DNA from: Desulfobacterales bacterium
GTDB lineage: Bacteria > Desulfobacterota > Desulfobulbia > Desulfobulbales > BM004
Direction: 5' to 3'
NCBI GenBank assembly: GCA_012974315.1
Contig: JAAXQI010000024.1
Span: forward strand, 1-7,667
Length of the DNA stretch: 7,667 bases
A model generated the notes under the pieces. The model was not told where the DNA came from and did not search any database. It saw nothing but the letters and a program-made list of their open reading frames with translations. The position numbers and the translations under genes are program-made. Below are positions 1 to 5,840 of this stretch, in pieces (position 1 is the first letter of the stretch; each line of letters opens with the position of its first letter).

Positions 1-12
1 TATAAGAGACAG
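1..12 (+). other. Probable residual Tn5 mosaic-end (tagmentation adapter) sequence
   Basis: The first twelve bases, TATAAGAGACAG, are identical to the last twelve bases of the 19-base Tn5 mosaic end AGATGTGTATAAGAGACAG used in transposase-based sequencing libraries. The match starts exactly at base 1 and runs in the orientation expected for an adapter read into an insert. This is most simply untrimmed adapter at a contig end and not genomic sequence. A natural match cannot be excluded from sequence alone, but a 12-base match placed exactly at the edge is unlikely by chance. Confidence 0.85.
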
Positions 13-28
13 ATCCAAATCTATCATC

Positions 29-99
29 CCCCTCGTTCATAAAAAACAACCAAAGGTTTTTTCCCTGGCAGAAACGTTCAGCAAGAAGAGGGGCTTTTT
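29..99 (+). terminator. Nested hairpins followed by a T-run; possible terminator or small RNA 3' end
   Basis: An outer stem pairs CCCCTC (29-34) plus TTC (36-38) with GAA (85-87) plus GAGGGG (88-93), with one bulged G, and is followed by C and TTTTT (95-99). Inside lies a second hairpin: AACC (48-51) pairs with GGTT (55-58) around an AAA loop, extended by A/T pairs into the flanking A6 and T6 tracts (41-62). The inner element alone has the A-tract/stem/T-tract form of a weak intrinsic terminator. The outer one has an unusually long enclosed region for a terminator. It could end an upstream gene lost beyond the contig edge, or belong to a structured RNA. Confidence 0.3.
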
Positions 100-243
100 A
101 AAAACGAGCAAGCAGTTAACTCTACAATGTGGCAATAATCCGTTTACTTTAACGACCAAAAAAGATTAGTTACCATAAACAAAAAAGAAATCCCACAAAA
201 AATGAGGCATAATTCATTTTTTATTACTTTTGACGTGGATGAT

Positions 244-260
244 TTGTCAAGCTCTGACAA
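244..260. promoter_or_regulatory. Perfect 17-base dyad, possible operator or hairpin
   Basis: TTGTCA (244-249) and TGACAA (255-260) are perfect inverted copies separated by AGCTC. The symmetry suits a dimeric repressor or activator site, or a small RNA hairpin; it is followed by a purine-rich stretch and a T6 run (270-275). It lies about 75 bases before the chosen start of the cyclo-ligase gene. The half-site looks broadly like those of Crp/Fnr-type or Rex-type regulators, but spacing and bases do not match a consensus that I can name with confidence. Confidence 0.3.
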
Positions 261-323
261 GGAGAAGGGTTTTTTGCTTGCAGAAATGAGGTGAAAAATG
301 CTCTTTTTCGTAGTGAAACTTAT

Positions 324-329
324 GGAGGG
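324..329 (+). promoter_or_regulatory. Ribosome binding site that sets the cyclo-ligase start
   Basis: GGAGGG sits seven bases before the ATG at 337. The in-frame ATG at 331 would be only one base away, and the ATG at 298 has only a GAGGTG four bases upstream. The spacing therefore favours translation from 337. Confidence 0.6.
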
Positions 330-336
330 CATGGAT

Positions 337-945
337 ATGGTCAATGATGAGCGGCAGATGCTGAGAAACAAAATACTTGGGGCACGGGACCTGCTGAGTG
401 CCAGTGAAAGGCATGAGAAAAGCAGCTCCGCCATACAAAATTTCTGGAGTTTGCCGGAAATGAAACGTTGGTCCACCCTGTTTGTCTATGTTAATTTTCG
501 CAGTGAGCTGGAAACGCTGGAGTTAATATACCAGTGTCTAAGCCAGGGAAAGCGTGTTGCGGTTCCTCTGGTTGACGCTTCAACTGTAAGAATGATTCCG
601 TTGCTGATAAAAGATCCGGAAAAGGATCTTGTACCCGGCTATTATGGCATCCCTGAGCCTGATCCGCAGAAATCTCTTCGTGTCGCACCCCGGGAAATTG
701 ATGCAGCTGTTATTCCTGGCAGTGTTTTTGATATTCAGGGGGGGCGCCTTGGATATGGCGGGGGATACTATGACCGGTTTTTAGTAAACGATGCTCCCCA
801 GGCTAAACGCATAGGGCTTGCCTTTGAAATGCAGGTCGTGGAGAAGGTGCCCGTTGAGCCCCATGATCAGCCTCTGGATATTTTAATAACAGAGAAAAGG
901 ATTGTGAATCTTACCCAGAACACGGAGGAACCTTCAAATGCGTAA
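337..945 (+). CDS. ygfA: 5-formyltetrahydrofolate cyclo-ligase (5,10-methenyl-THF synthetase)
   Basis: This cytosolic enzyme converts 5-formyl-THF to 5,10-methenyl-THF with ATP, returning an inhibitory storage folate to the one-carbon pool. From the ATG at 337 the product is 202 residues, normal for the family. The nucleotide-binding signature of the family is present at about residues 127-149, PGSVFDIQGGRLGYGGGYYD, followed by the conserved EPHDQPLDIL region (174-183). A basic N-terminal Lys/Arg segment, as usual in the family, precedes them. A start at 298 (215 residues) is open but would add a non-conserved MLFFVVKLMEG-type extension, and GGAGGG supports 337. The stop overlaps the ATG of the deacetylase gene by 8 bases, so the two are probably translationally coupled. 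The family call is secure; the exact start is not. Confidence 0.93.
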   Translation: MVNDERQMLRNKILGARDLLSASERHEKSSSAIQNFWSLPEMKRWSTLFVYVNFRSELETLELIYQCLSQGKRVAVPLVDASTVRMIPLLIKDPEKDLVPGYYGIPEPDPQKSLRVAPREIDAAVIPGSVFDIQGGRLGYGGGYYDRFLVNDAPQAKRIGLAFEMQVVEKVPVEPHDQPLDILITEKRIVNLTQNTEEPSNA

Positions 946-1978
946 AACGGCAATCTTTAAAAACGACCTGTTTCTGGAGCATATCCCGGATTTTAACCAT
1001 GTGGAATCCCCGGACCGCTTGAGAGTAATCTATGAGCAGCTTGAACAGCAGCCATTAAGTGAGCTTTTTCTCTACCCTGGTTTTGAGCCGGCTTCGCAGG
1101 ATTCTTTAGCATTGAACCACACCCCGGAACATATCATGCGTGTAGCCGGAACATCCGGCAAAACATTTTCCAGCCTGGATCCGGATACCCAGGCTTCGCC
1201 AATGTCGTATGATGCCGCCTGTCTTGCAGTCGGGGCCGTAACAAATGGTATGGAGATGATCGTTAACGGTGAAGCAGATAACGGTTTTGCCCTGGTTCGC
1301 CCCCCTGGCCACCATGCAGAAGCTGAGCGTGCCATGGGGTTCTGTCTCTTTAACAATGTTGCTGTCGGGGCCCATTACGGGTTGCAGAAAATGGGTATGG
1401 AGCGTGTTGCAATCATTCATGGCAATGGAACACAGAACAGCTTTTATGCTTCAAACCAGGTTCTTTATTTTTCAACCCATGCCTACCCTTACTATCCTGG
1501 TTCCGGTGGCCTGATGGAAGTCGGCACAGGCCCTGGAGAGGGGTTTACCGTAAATGTGCCCCTGTCAGGAGGTCAGGATGACCGGGCTTTTGCTACTATT
1601 TTTAAAGAGATAATTGTGCCGGTAACCAGGCAGTACAGGCCCGATTTTATTATAGTTTCAGCAGGTTTTGATACCTATTATAATGATCCCCTGGGGACCA
1701 TGGCAGTAACTGAACAGGGATTTGCCTGTATGACGAAGCAGCTTGTGGACCTTGCCGGAGAGATTTGTGGGGGACGACTCCTGGTGGCCCTGGAGGGAGG
1801 TTATAATCTGCAGGGTTTACGAGATGGGGCGCTGGCGGTTTTGGGGGAATTGTCCGGTAATTCAGCATGTCCAGGAAAAGTGGCAGAAGAGGCGCTACAG
1901 GCAATTGTTGACTCTGGCAGAGAAGTTGCCGTTGTTGAACGGGTTAGAGATGTTGCAAAAAGATACTGGAGCCTGTAA
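938..1978 (+). CDS. Histone deacetylase-family (HDAC/AcuC/APAH-like) protein with its zinc-site block missing
   Basis: A 346-residue arginase/deacetylase-fold protein related to bacterial class II HDAC-like amidohydrolases, which remove acyl groups from lysines, polyamines or other amines using Zn. Visible family landmarks are HVESPDRL (21-28), the catalytic His pair in RPPGHHAEAERAMGFCLFNN (H125, H126), HGNGTQ (161-166), YPYYPGSG (183-190), SAGFD with zinc ligand D245, and LEGGYN with the catalytic Tyr Y289. The expected sequence before HGNGTQ is Asp-x-Asp-x-His-His; here RVAII (156-160) runs straight into a single His161. Five residues, holding the relay Asp and two of three zinc ligands, are absent without a frameshift. 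As written the protein should not bind zinc normally. GGAGG (924-928) lies nine bases before the ATG, which overlaps the upstream stop. Either a pseudoenzyme or a local sequence error; substrate unknown. Confidence 0.9.
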   Translation: MRKTAIFKNDLFLEHIPDFNHVESPDRLRVIYEQLEQQPLSELFLYPGFEPASQDSLALNHTPEHIMRVAGTSGKTFSSLDPDTQASPMSYDAACLAVGAVTNGMEMIVNGEADNGFALVRPPGHHAEAERAMGFCLFNNVAVGAHYGLQKMGMERVAIIHGNGTQNSFYASNQVLYFSTHAYPYYPGSGGLMEVGTGPGEGFTVNVPLSGGQDDRAFATIFKEIIVPVTRQYRPDFIIVSAGFDTYYNDPLGTMAVTEQGFACMTKQLVDLAGEICGGRLLVALEGGYNLQGLRDGALAVLGELSGNSACPGKVAEEALQAIVDSGREVAVVERVRDVAKRYWSL

Positions 1979-2025
1979 ATATACCTCTCTTGTTTTGGAG
2001 CATACAGACTACACCTAAAGTTGCT

Positions 2026-2031
2026 AAAGGG
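2026..2031 (+). promoter_or_regulatory. Ribosome binding site that sets the gatC start
   Basis: AAAGGG lies seven bases before the ATG at 2039. It falls inside the longer open frame that could begin at the TTG at 2021, so that longer version is unlikely to be the real start. Confidence 0.55.
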
Positions 2032-2038
2032 TTTTAAT

Positions 2039-2323
2039 ATGAAAATTACGCCGGAAGAAATATTGCATGTCGCCAACCTTGCCCGTCTGCACATGTCCCA
2101 GGAAGAAGTGGGGGCAATGGTACGACATCTGGATGACATACTCACCTATGTTGCCAAGCTAAACGAATTGGACACCGAGGGAATAATCCCTACGACCCAT
2201 GCCATTTCAATGGTAAATGCCTTTCGTGAAGATGAAGTGAAGCCATCTTTGGATCGGGTAAAGGCGCTGGCCAACGGGCCCGACCAGAATGGCGAGTCCT
2301 TTGTGGTGCCCCGGGTAATTTAA
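2039..2323 (+). CDS. gatC: Aspartyl/glutamyl-tRNA(Asn/Gln) amidotransferase subunit C
   Basis: GatC is the small scaffold of the GatCAB complex, wrapping between GatA and GatB. The complex converts Glu-tRNAGln to Gln-tRNAGln and Asp-tRNAAsn to Asn-tRNAAsn in bacteria lacking the matching synthetases. The 94-residue product has the family layout throughout: an N-terminal helical part with HVANLARLHMS (about 10-20), a central LNELDTEGIIPTTH stretch (about 41-54), NAFREDEV (61-68) and the C-terminal FVVPRVI. Length matches the usual 90-100. It follows the deacetylase gene by 60 bases and precedes gatA by 70. Confidence is high on both family and reading frame. Confidence 0.95.
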   Translation: MKITPEEILHVANLARLHMSQEEVGAMVRHLDDILTYVAKLNELDTEGIIPTTHAISMVNAFREDEVKPSLDRVKALANGPDQNGESFVVPRVI

Positions 2324-2345
2324 AGAATATAATTGAGTGGTTAAG

Positions 2346-2369
2346 TGAGGCCCTGTGTCGAGGTCTTTT
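2346..2369 (+). terminator. Weak stem-loop in the gatC-gatA gap
   Basis: AGGCC (2348-2352) can pair with GGTCT (2362-2366), including one G-U pair, around a nine-base loop, and TTT follows. The stem is short, so at best it is a leaky attenuator or an mRNA processing structure between gatC and gatA. The 70-base gap is otherwise featureless apart from the weak gatA ribosome binding site. Confidence 0.15.
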
Positions 2370-2393
2370 AATAAGGGATAAAAACGGAAAACA

Positions 2394-3854
2394 ATGGCAT
2401 TACATGCATTAACCATACATGAGCTGCGGGAAATGCTGGCCAACGGCCAGGTGTCTGCTGTAGAGGTGACAAGGGACGTGCTTGACCGTATTGAAAAGGT
2501 TGAGGACAAGGTCAAGGCCTATATCACTCTTGACCCGGAACTGGCACTGCAGCAGGCTGAAACAGCGGATAAAAAGTTAAAGGATGGTACGGGGGGCGCC
2601 TTGTGCGGCATTCCTGTCTCGGTAAAAGATGTGCTCTGCACGGACGGGATGCGCACAACCTGCGGTTCCCGCATTCTTGAAAACTTTGTACCACCCTATG
2701 ACGCCACCACCGTTGTGAAGTTAAAACAGGCAGGAGCGGTGCTTATAGGCAAGGTGTCAATGGATGAATTTGCCATGGGCTCAACTTCGGAGCATTGCGC
2801 TTTTGGCCCTCCCAAAAACCCCTGGAATACTGAATATATCTGCGGCGGCTCCAGCGGTGGCTCTGCCGCTTCTGTGGCAGCTGGTGAGTGTATTGCTTCC
2901 CTGGGTACTGACACTGGTGGTTCCATTCGCCAGCCAGCCTCCCATTGCGGGGTTGTCGGGTTGAAGCCCACCTATGGCAGGGTGTCCCGTTACGGCCTGG
3001 TGGCCTTTGCCTCCTCCCTGGATCAGGTTGGCCCCCTTACCAAGGATGTCACCGATTGTGCCCAGATGATGAATGTTATCAGTGGCTATGATGCCAATGA
3101 TTCAACATCCGTTCCCCAGGAGGCCCCTGACTTTCGCAACGCCTTGACTGAAGGGTTGCGGGGTATGAAGATCGGTATACCAAAGGAGTATTTTCTCGAG
3201 GGGCTGGACCCGGAAGTTGAAAAAAACGTACTGAAAGGCATAGACTTGCTGCGTGAGGCAGGTGCAGAGACAGTTGAGGTTTCCCTGCCCCATACCGATT
3301 ATTGCGTTGCAGTCTATTATCTTATTGCCCCGGCTGAAGCAAGCTCCAACCTGGCACGTTATGACGGCGTCAGGTACGGACTCAGGGATAAAACCAGTGA
3401 CGCGCTGGTTGACATGTACAGAAACAGCCGTTCCCAAGGGTTTGGCGATGAGGTTAAACGGCGTATTATTATCGGCACCTATGCCCTGTCGTCAGGATAT
3501 TATGATGCCTACTATAAAAAAGCTTCCCAGGTCCGGACCCTGATTACCGAAGATTACAGAAAAGTTTTTGAACGCTGTGATGTTCTGGTTTCTCCGGTTA
3601 ATCCGACACCAGCCTGGAAACTGGCAGAGAAAATTGATGATCCCATGAGCGTCTATCTGTCAGATATTTTGACCATATCCGCTAACCTGGCAGGAATACC
3701 CGGTATCTCTGTGCCCTGTGGTTTCAGCGGAGAGGGGTTGCCCATAGGTTTACAGATTCAGGGAGCTCATTTCCAGGAGGAAAAGTTGCTGAGCGCTGCC
3801 TTTAACCTGGAGCAACGCTTAAATATTTCCCACCTCCGTCCCGATAATCTTTAA
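2394..3854 (+). CDS. gatA: Aspartyl/glutamyl-tRNA(Asn/Gln) amidotransferase subunit A (amidase)
   Basis: GatA is the glutaminase of GatCAB: it hydrolyses glutamine and the ammonia is channelled to GatB, where the aminoacyl-tRNA is amidated. The 486-residue length is normal. The amidase-signature triad is visible as K78 (in GIPVSVKD), S153 in GGSSGGS and the nucleophile S177 in GTDTGGSIRQP; the downstream VGLKPTYGRVSRYGL and the late GIPGISVPCGF-type segment also fit. The ATG at 2394 has only a weak GGA five bases upstream, but the N-terminal MALHALTIHELREML is typical, so the start is likely right. gatB is not in the window and must be elsewhere. hisC begins 27 bases downstream. Confidence 0.97.
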   Translation: MALHALTIHELREMLANGQVSAVEVTRDVLDRIEKVEDKVKAYITLDPELALQQAETADKKLKDGTGGALCGIPVSVKDVLCTDGMRTTCGSRILENFVPPYDATTVVKLKQAGAVLIGKVSMDEFAMGSTSEHCAFGPPKNPWNTEYICGGSSGGSAASVAAGECIASLGTDTGGSIRQPASHCGVVGLKPTYGRVSRYGLVAFASSLDQVGPLTKDVTDCAQMMNVISGYDANDSTSVPQEAPDFRNALTEGLRGMKIGIPKEYFLEGLDPEVEKNVLKGIDLLREAGAETVEVSLPHTDYCVAVYYLIAPAEASSNLARYDGVRYGLRDKTSDALVDMYRNSRSQGFGDEVKRRIIIGTYALSSGYYDAYYKKASQVRTLITEDYRKVFERCDVLVSPVNPTPAWKLAEKIDDPMSVYLSDILTISANLAGIPGISVPCGFSGEGLPIGLQIQGAHFQEEKLLSAAFNLEQRLNISHLRPDNL

Positions 3855-3881
3855 GCCTCTAATACGTATAAAGGAGTTATT

Positions 3882-4988
3882 GTGAAGCTCAAGGTTGCAC
3901 CACATATCAGCACCCTGGTTCCCTATCCGCCTGGAAAGCCCATTGAAGAGCTGGAAAGGGAGTATGGCATAAGCGGTTCCATCAAGTTGGCTTCTAATGA
4001 AAATGCCTGGGGCCCCTCTCCCAAAGCGGTTGCGGCTATAAGAGATGCACTGCAGAACCTGCACCGTTATCCAGACGGCAGTTGTTATTATCTGGCCAAG
4101 GGTTTATCAGAAAAGCTTGGGGTCAGGCCCGAAGAATTAGTTTTCGGTAACGGCTCAAACGAGATCATAGGGCTTTTGATAGCAGCTTTTTTGCAGTCGG
4201 GTGATGAGGTGATAACCAGCCACCCAACGTTTTTGATGTATCAGAAACTGGTGCAGGTCCAGGGTGGCATTAATACGGTTGTGGAGCTTACCGAAACCAT
4301 GAACCACGACCTTGCGGCAATTCTTGGGGCAGTATCATCCAAAACCAGAATGATTTTTCTCGATAACCCCAACAACCCTACAGGAACTATTATTGACAAG
4401 GATGCTTTTGCCTCATTCATGGAGCAGTTGCCGGATGAGGTTATGGTGGTCCTGGACGAGGCCTATGTAGATTTTATGGCTCCTGAGTTTCGTATTGATG
4501 TGCTGGCATATATCAGGGAAGGAAGGCCCGTGGCTGCGCTTCGTACTTTTTCAAAGGCATACGGTATTTCCGGCCTGCGATTGGGTTATGGTATTATGGG
4601 CGTTGAGATGGCCGATTATCTCAACCGGGTGCGGCAACCCTTTAATGTAAACTCCCTGGCCCAGGTCGGGGGTGTCGCGGCATTGTCAGATGAAGAGCAT
4701 TACCGGATGACCCTGCAAAAAAGTCGAGAGGGCATAGCCTGGCTCAGCAAAGAAGTTGAAAAGCTAGGCTGCCGTCCCATGGAAACCCACACAAATTTTT
4801 TCCTCATTGATGTTAAAGGAGACGGGAAAAAACTGTATGAGCATATGCTGCACCAGGGGGTAATCGTCAGGCCCATGCAGGCCTATGGCTATCCGAATTA
4901 TATCCGTATCACCGTGGGGCGCGCAGATGAAAACCAGCGCTTTGTGAAGGCTCTTGGTAAAAGCTTGAAAGAATTGGGCTATGGCTGA
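3882..4988 (+). CDS. hisC: Histidinol-phosphate aminotransferase
   Basis: A class I/II PLP aminotransferase that transfers an amino group from glutamate to imidazole-acetol phosphate in histidine biosynthesis; some family members also act on aromatic amino acids. The protein is 368 residues, as expected. Seen in order: LASNENAWGPSPKA (36-49), HRYPDGSCYYL (61-71), FGNGSNEII (88-96), DNPNNPTGT (161-169) with N165 contacting PLP, LDEAYVDF (191-198) with D192 and Y195, and SKAYGISGLRLGYG, where K225 should form the Schiff base and R233 bind phosphate. R342 in YIRITVG should hold the substrate. The start is GTG, supported by AAGGAG (3871-3876) five bases upstream. The last 8 bases overlap the cmk start. 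No other his genes are nearby, so a broader aminotransferase role is possible. Confidence 0.94.
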   Translation: MKLKVAPHISTLVPYPPGKPIEELEREYGISGSIKLASNENAWGPSPKAVAAIRDALQNLHRYPDGSCYYLAKGLSEKLGVRPEELVFGNGSNEIIGLLIAAFLQSGDEVITSHPTFLMYQKLVQVQGGINTVVELTETMNHDLAAILGAVSSKTRMIFLDNPNNPTGTIIDKDAFASFMEQLPDEVMVVLDEAYVDFMAPEFRIDVLAYIREGRPVAALRTFSKAYGISGLRLGYGIMGVEMADYLNRVRQPFNVNSLAQVGGVAALSDEEHYRMTLQKSREGIAWLSKEVEKLGCRPMETHTNFFLIDVKGDGKKLYEHMLHQGVIVRPMQAYGYPNYIRITVGRADENQRFVKALGKSLKELGYG

Positions 4989-5673
4989 GCAAAAAAATAT
5001 AATTACCATAGATGGGCCATCCGGAGCGGGCAAGAGCACAATCAGTAAATTGCTGGCAGCCAGGCTCCATTATACCTATCTTGATACCGGTGCCATGTAC
5101 CGAGTGGTGGGTTTGCAGGTGGAGCGGGCCGGTCTTGACCTTGAGGCAGAGGGCGCAAGAGAAGACCTGGTGCAACTGCTGGCCGGTCTTGACATGACGC
5201 TGGCGCCCGGAGAGGAAGGCAAGGAAACCAGGGCCTTTCTGAATGGCGAAGATGTGAGTGATGCAATTAGAACGCCTGAAATGGCCATGGTGGCCTCAAG
5301 GGTTTCTGCCCAAGCGGAAGTACGTAAAAAACTTACGGAAATGCAACGTACAATTGGCAAGAATGGTGAAATTGTCGCCGAAGGGCGCGATATGGGTACC
5401 ATTGTGTTTCCGGATGCAATGCACAAGTTTTTTTTGGATGCAAGCCCGGAAGAGCGGGCTCAACGCCGCCAGAAACAACTCGCCGAAAATGGGCAGAAGG
5501 TAGAATTCCAGGAGATTTTAGCCCAGATACAAAAGCGGGACAGGGCTGACAGCGGCAGGTCTTTGGCACCTCTGCAACCGGCAGAAGATGCTGTTATTAT
5601 AGACTCCTCGGAAATGAGTATTGATGAGGTGGTTTCTTTTATGCTTGCCGCTGTAAATAAAAAACAGCAGTGA
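4981..5673 (+). CDS. cmk: Cytidylate (CMP/dCMP) kinase
   Basis: A cytosolic NMP kinase that phosphorylates CMP and dCMP with ATP, recycling nucleotides from RNA turnover and lipid synthesis. The 230-residue product has the P-loop GPSGAGKST (12-20), the substrate motif YLDTGAMYR (33-41), AEGRDMGTIVFPDA (133-146; R136 and D137 correspond to E. coli R131/D132), the LID-like arginines near 159-163, and RDRADSGRSLAPL (186-198), where D190 and R193 match the CMP-sugar contacts. Its ATG lies inside the end of hisC (overlap ATGGCTGA) with no strong ribosome binding site, so coupling to hisC translation is likely. It is the last gene of the plus-strand run; the terminator follows within about 15 bases. 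Confidence 0.96.
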   Translation: MAEQKNIITIDGPSGAGKSTISKLLAARLHYTYLDTGAMYRVVGLQVERAGLDLEAEGAREDLVQLLAGLDMTLAPGEEGKETRAFLNGEDVSDAIRTPEMAMVASRVSAQAEVRKKLTEMQRTIGKNGEIVAEGRDMGTIVFPDAMHKFFLDASPEERAQRRQKQLAENGQKVEFQEILAQIQKRDRADSGRSLAPLQPAEDAVIIDSSEMSIDEVVSFMLAAVNKKQQ

Positions 5674-5684
5674 CGCACCCTTTT

Positions 5685-5738
5685 AAAAAAGACAGCGAAT
5701 CGGTCGCAGGTAAGTATTTACAGCCTGCCGCTTTTTTT
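5685..5738. terminator. Bidirectional intrinsic terminator between convergent operons
   Basis: GCAGG (5706-5710) pairs with CCTGC (5724-5728), extended inwards by TAA/TTA (5711-5713 with 5718-5720, bulging CAG), with GTAT as loop. An outer AGCG (5694-5697) can pair with CGCT (5729-5732). On the plus strand the stem is followed by T7 (5732-5738), ending the cmk transcript. On the minus strand the same stem is followed by T6 (plus-strand A6 at 5685-5690), ending the cyd transcript. The right half overlaps the last codons and stop of the small minus-strand gene. Confidence 0.6.
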
Positions 5739-5810
5739 CAGCAGCAGTTCTGCCCCTTTATAAGAGAACACCAGAAGTCCACACCAGCCAAGAATTATCA
5801 ATAGTGTCAT
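5718..5810 (-). CDS. 30-residue single-helix membrane peptide, candidate cytochrome bd small subunit (CydX/CydS-like role)
   Basis: Reading down from ATG at 5810 gives 30 codons and TAA (5720-5718). The peptide starts MTLLIILGWCGLLVFSYK and ends in a basic KKSGRL; residues 2-16 are hydrophobic enough for one transmembrane helix, with positive charge after it. AAGGA (plus-strand 5814-5818) lies just upstream of the ATG. The gene begins 30 bases after the cydB stop on the same strand, the position where single-helix bd-oxidase subunits (CydX, CydS and analogues) are found. Those peptides are about 30-40 residues, stabilise the haems and bind CydA. This one lacks the MWYFAWILG opening of E. coli CydX, so it would be a divergent or separate type. 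Its last codons are in the terminator. Function is inferred from position, size and topology only. Confidence 0.6.
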   Translation of the reverse strand: MTLLIILGWCGLLVFSYKGAELLLKKSGRL

Positions 5811-5813
5811 ATT

Positions 5814-5818
5814 TCCTT
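5814..5818 (-). promoter_or_regulatory. Ribosome binding site of the small membrane peptide gene
   Basis: On the minus strand AGAAGGAAAT directly precedes the ATG at 5810, giving AAGGA with a short three-base spacer. It is a better Shine-Dalgarno match than that of cydB, and it is the main evidence that this very short frame is translated. Confidence 0.5.
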
Positions 5819-5840
5819 CTAATTTCCAGCTGTACAATAT

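Larger units (their letters stand above)
13..297. other. A/T-rich non-coding leader upstream of the cyclo-ligase gene
   Basis: No convincing protein gene is seen on either strand in this stretch; the open frames crossing it on the minus strand are shadows with no recognisable domain. It is clearly richer in A and T than the genes, with several A6 and T6 runs. It contains two nested hairpins near 29-99 and a perfect dyad at 244-260, described separately. I could not find a well-spaced -35/-10 pair: TACAAT at 123-128 would pass as a -10 box, and TTGACG at 230-235 as a -35 box, but neither has a good partner. A promoter for the downstream operon presumably lies here. Confidence 0.6.

Noticed and set aside
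108..281. 6S RNA called outright from synteny with the cyclo-ligase gene
   Set aside because: Only a seven-base closing match was found; the long paired arms and central bubble could not be built by eye and the region is too A/T-rich. Kept only as a finding to test.
298..336. Start of the cyclo-ligase at the ATG at 298
   Set aside because: It would add a non-conserved 13-residue extension, while GGAGGG is well spaced for the ATG at 337. It stays possible but less likely.
144..476. Minus-strand open frame of about 110 codons across the leader and the start of the cyclo-ligase gene
   Set aside because: No recognisable domain, Ser/Leu/Lys-rich composition typical of antisense reading, and it overlaps a well-supported gene.
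5674..5717. Chimeric join between the plus-strand housekeeping operon and the minus-strand cyd operon
   Set aside because: The two groups meet at a coherent two-way terminator with normal spacing, and both groups look alike in base composition; nothing at the junction suggests an artificial join.
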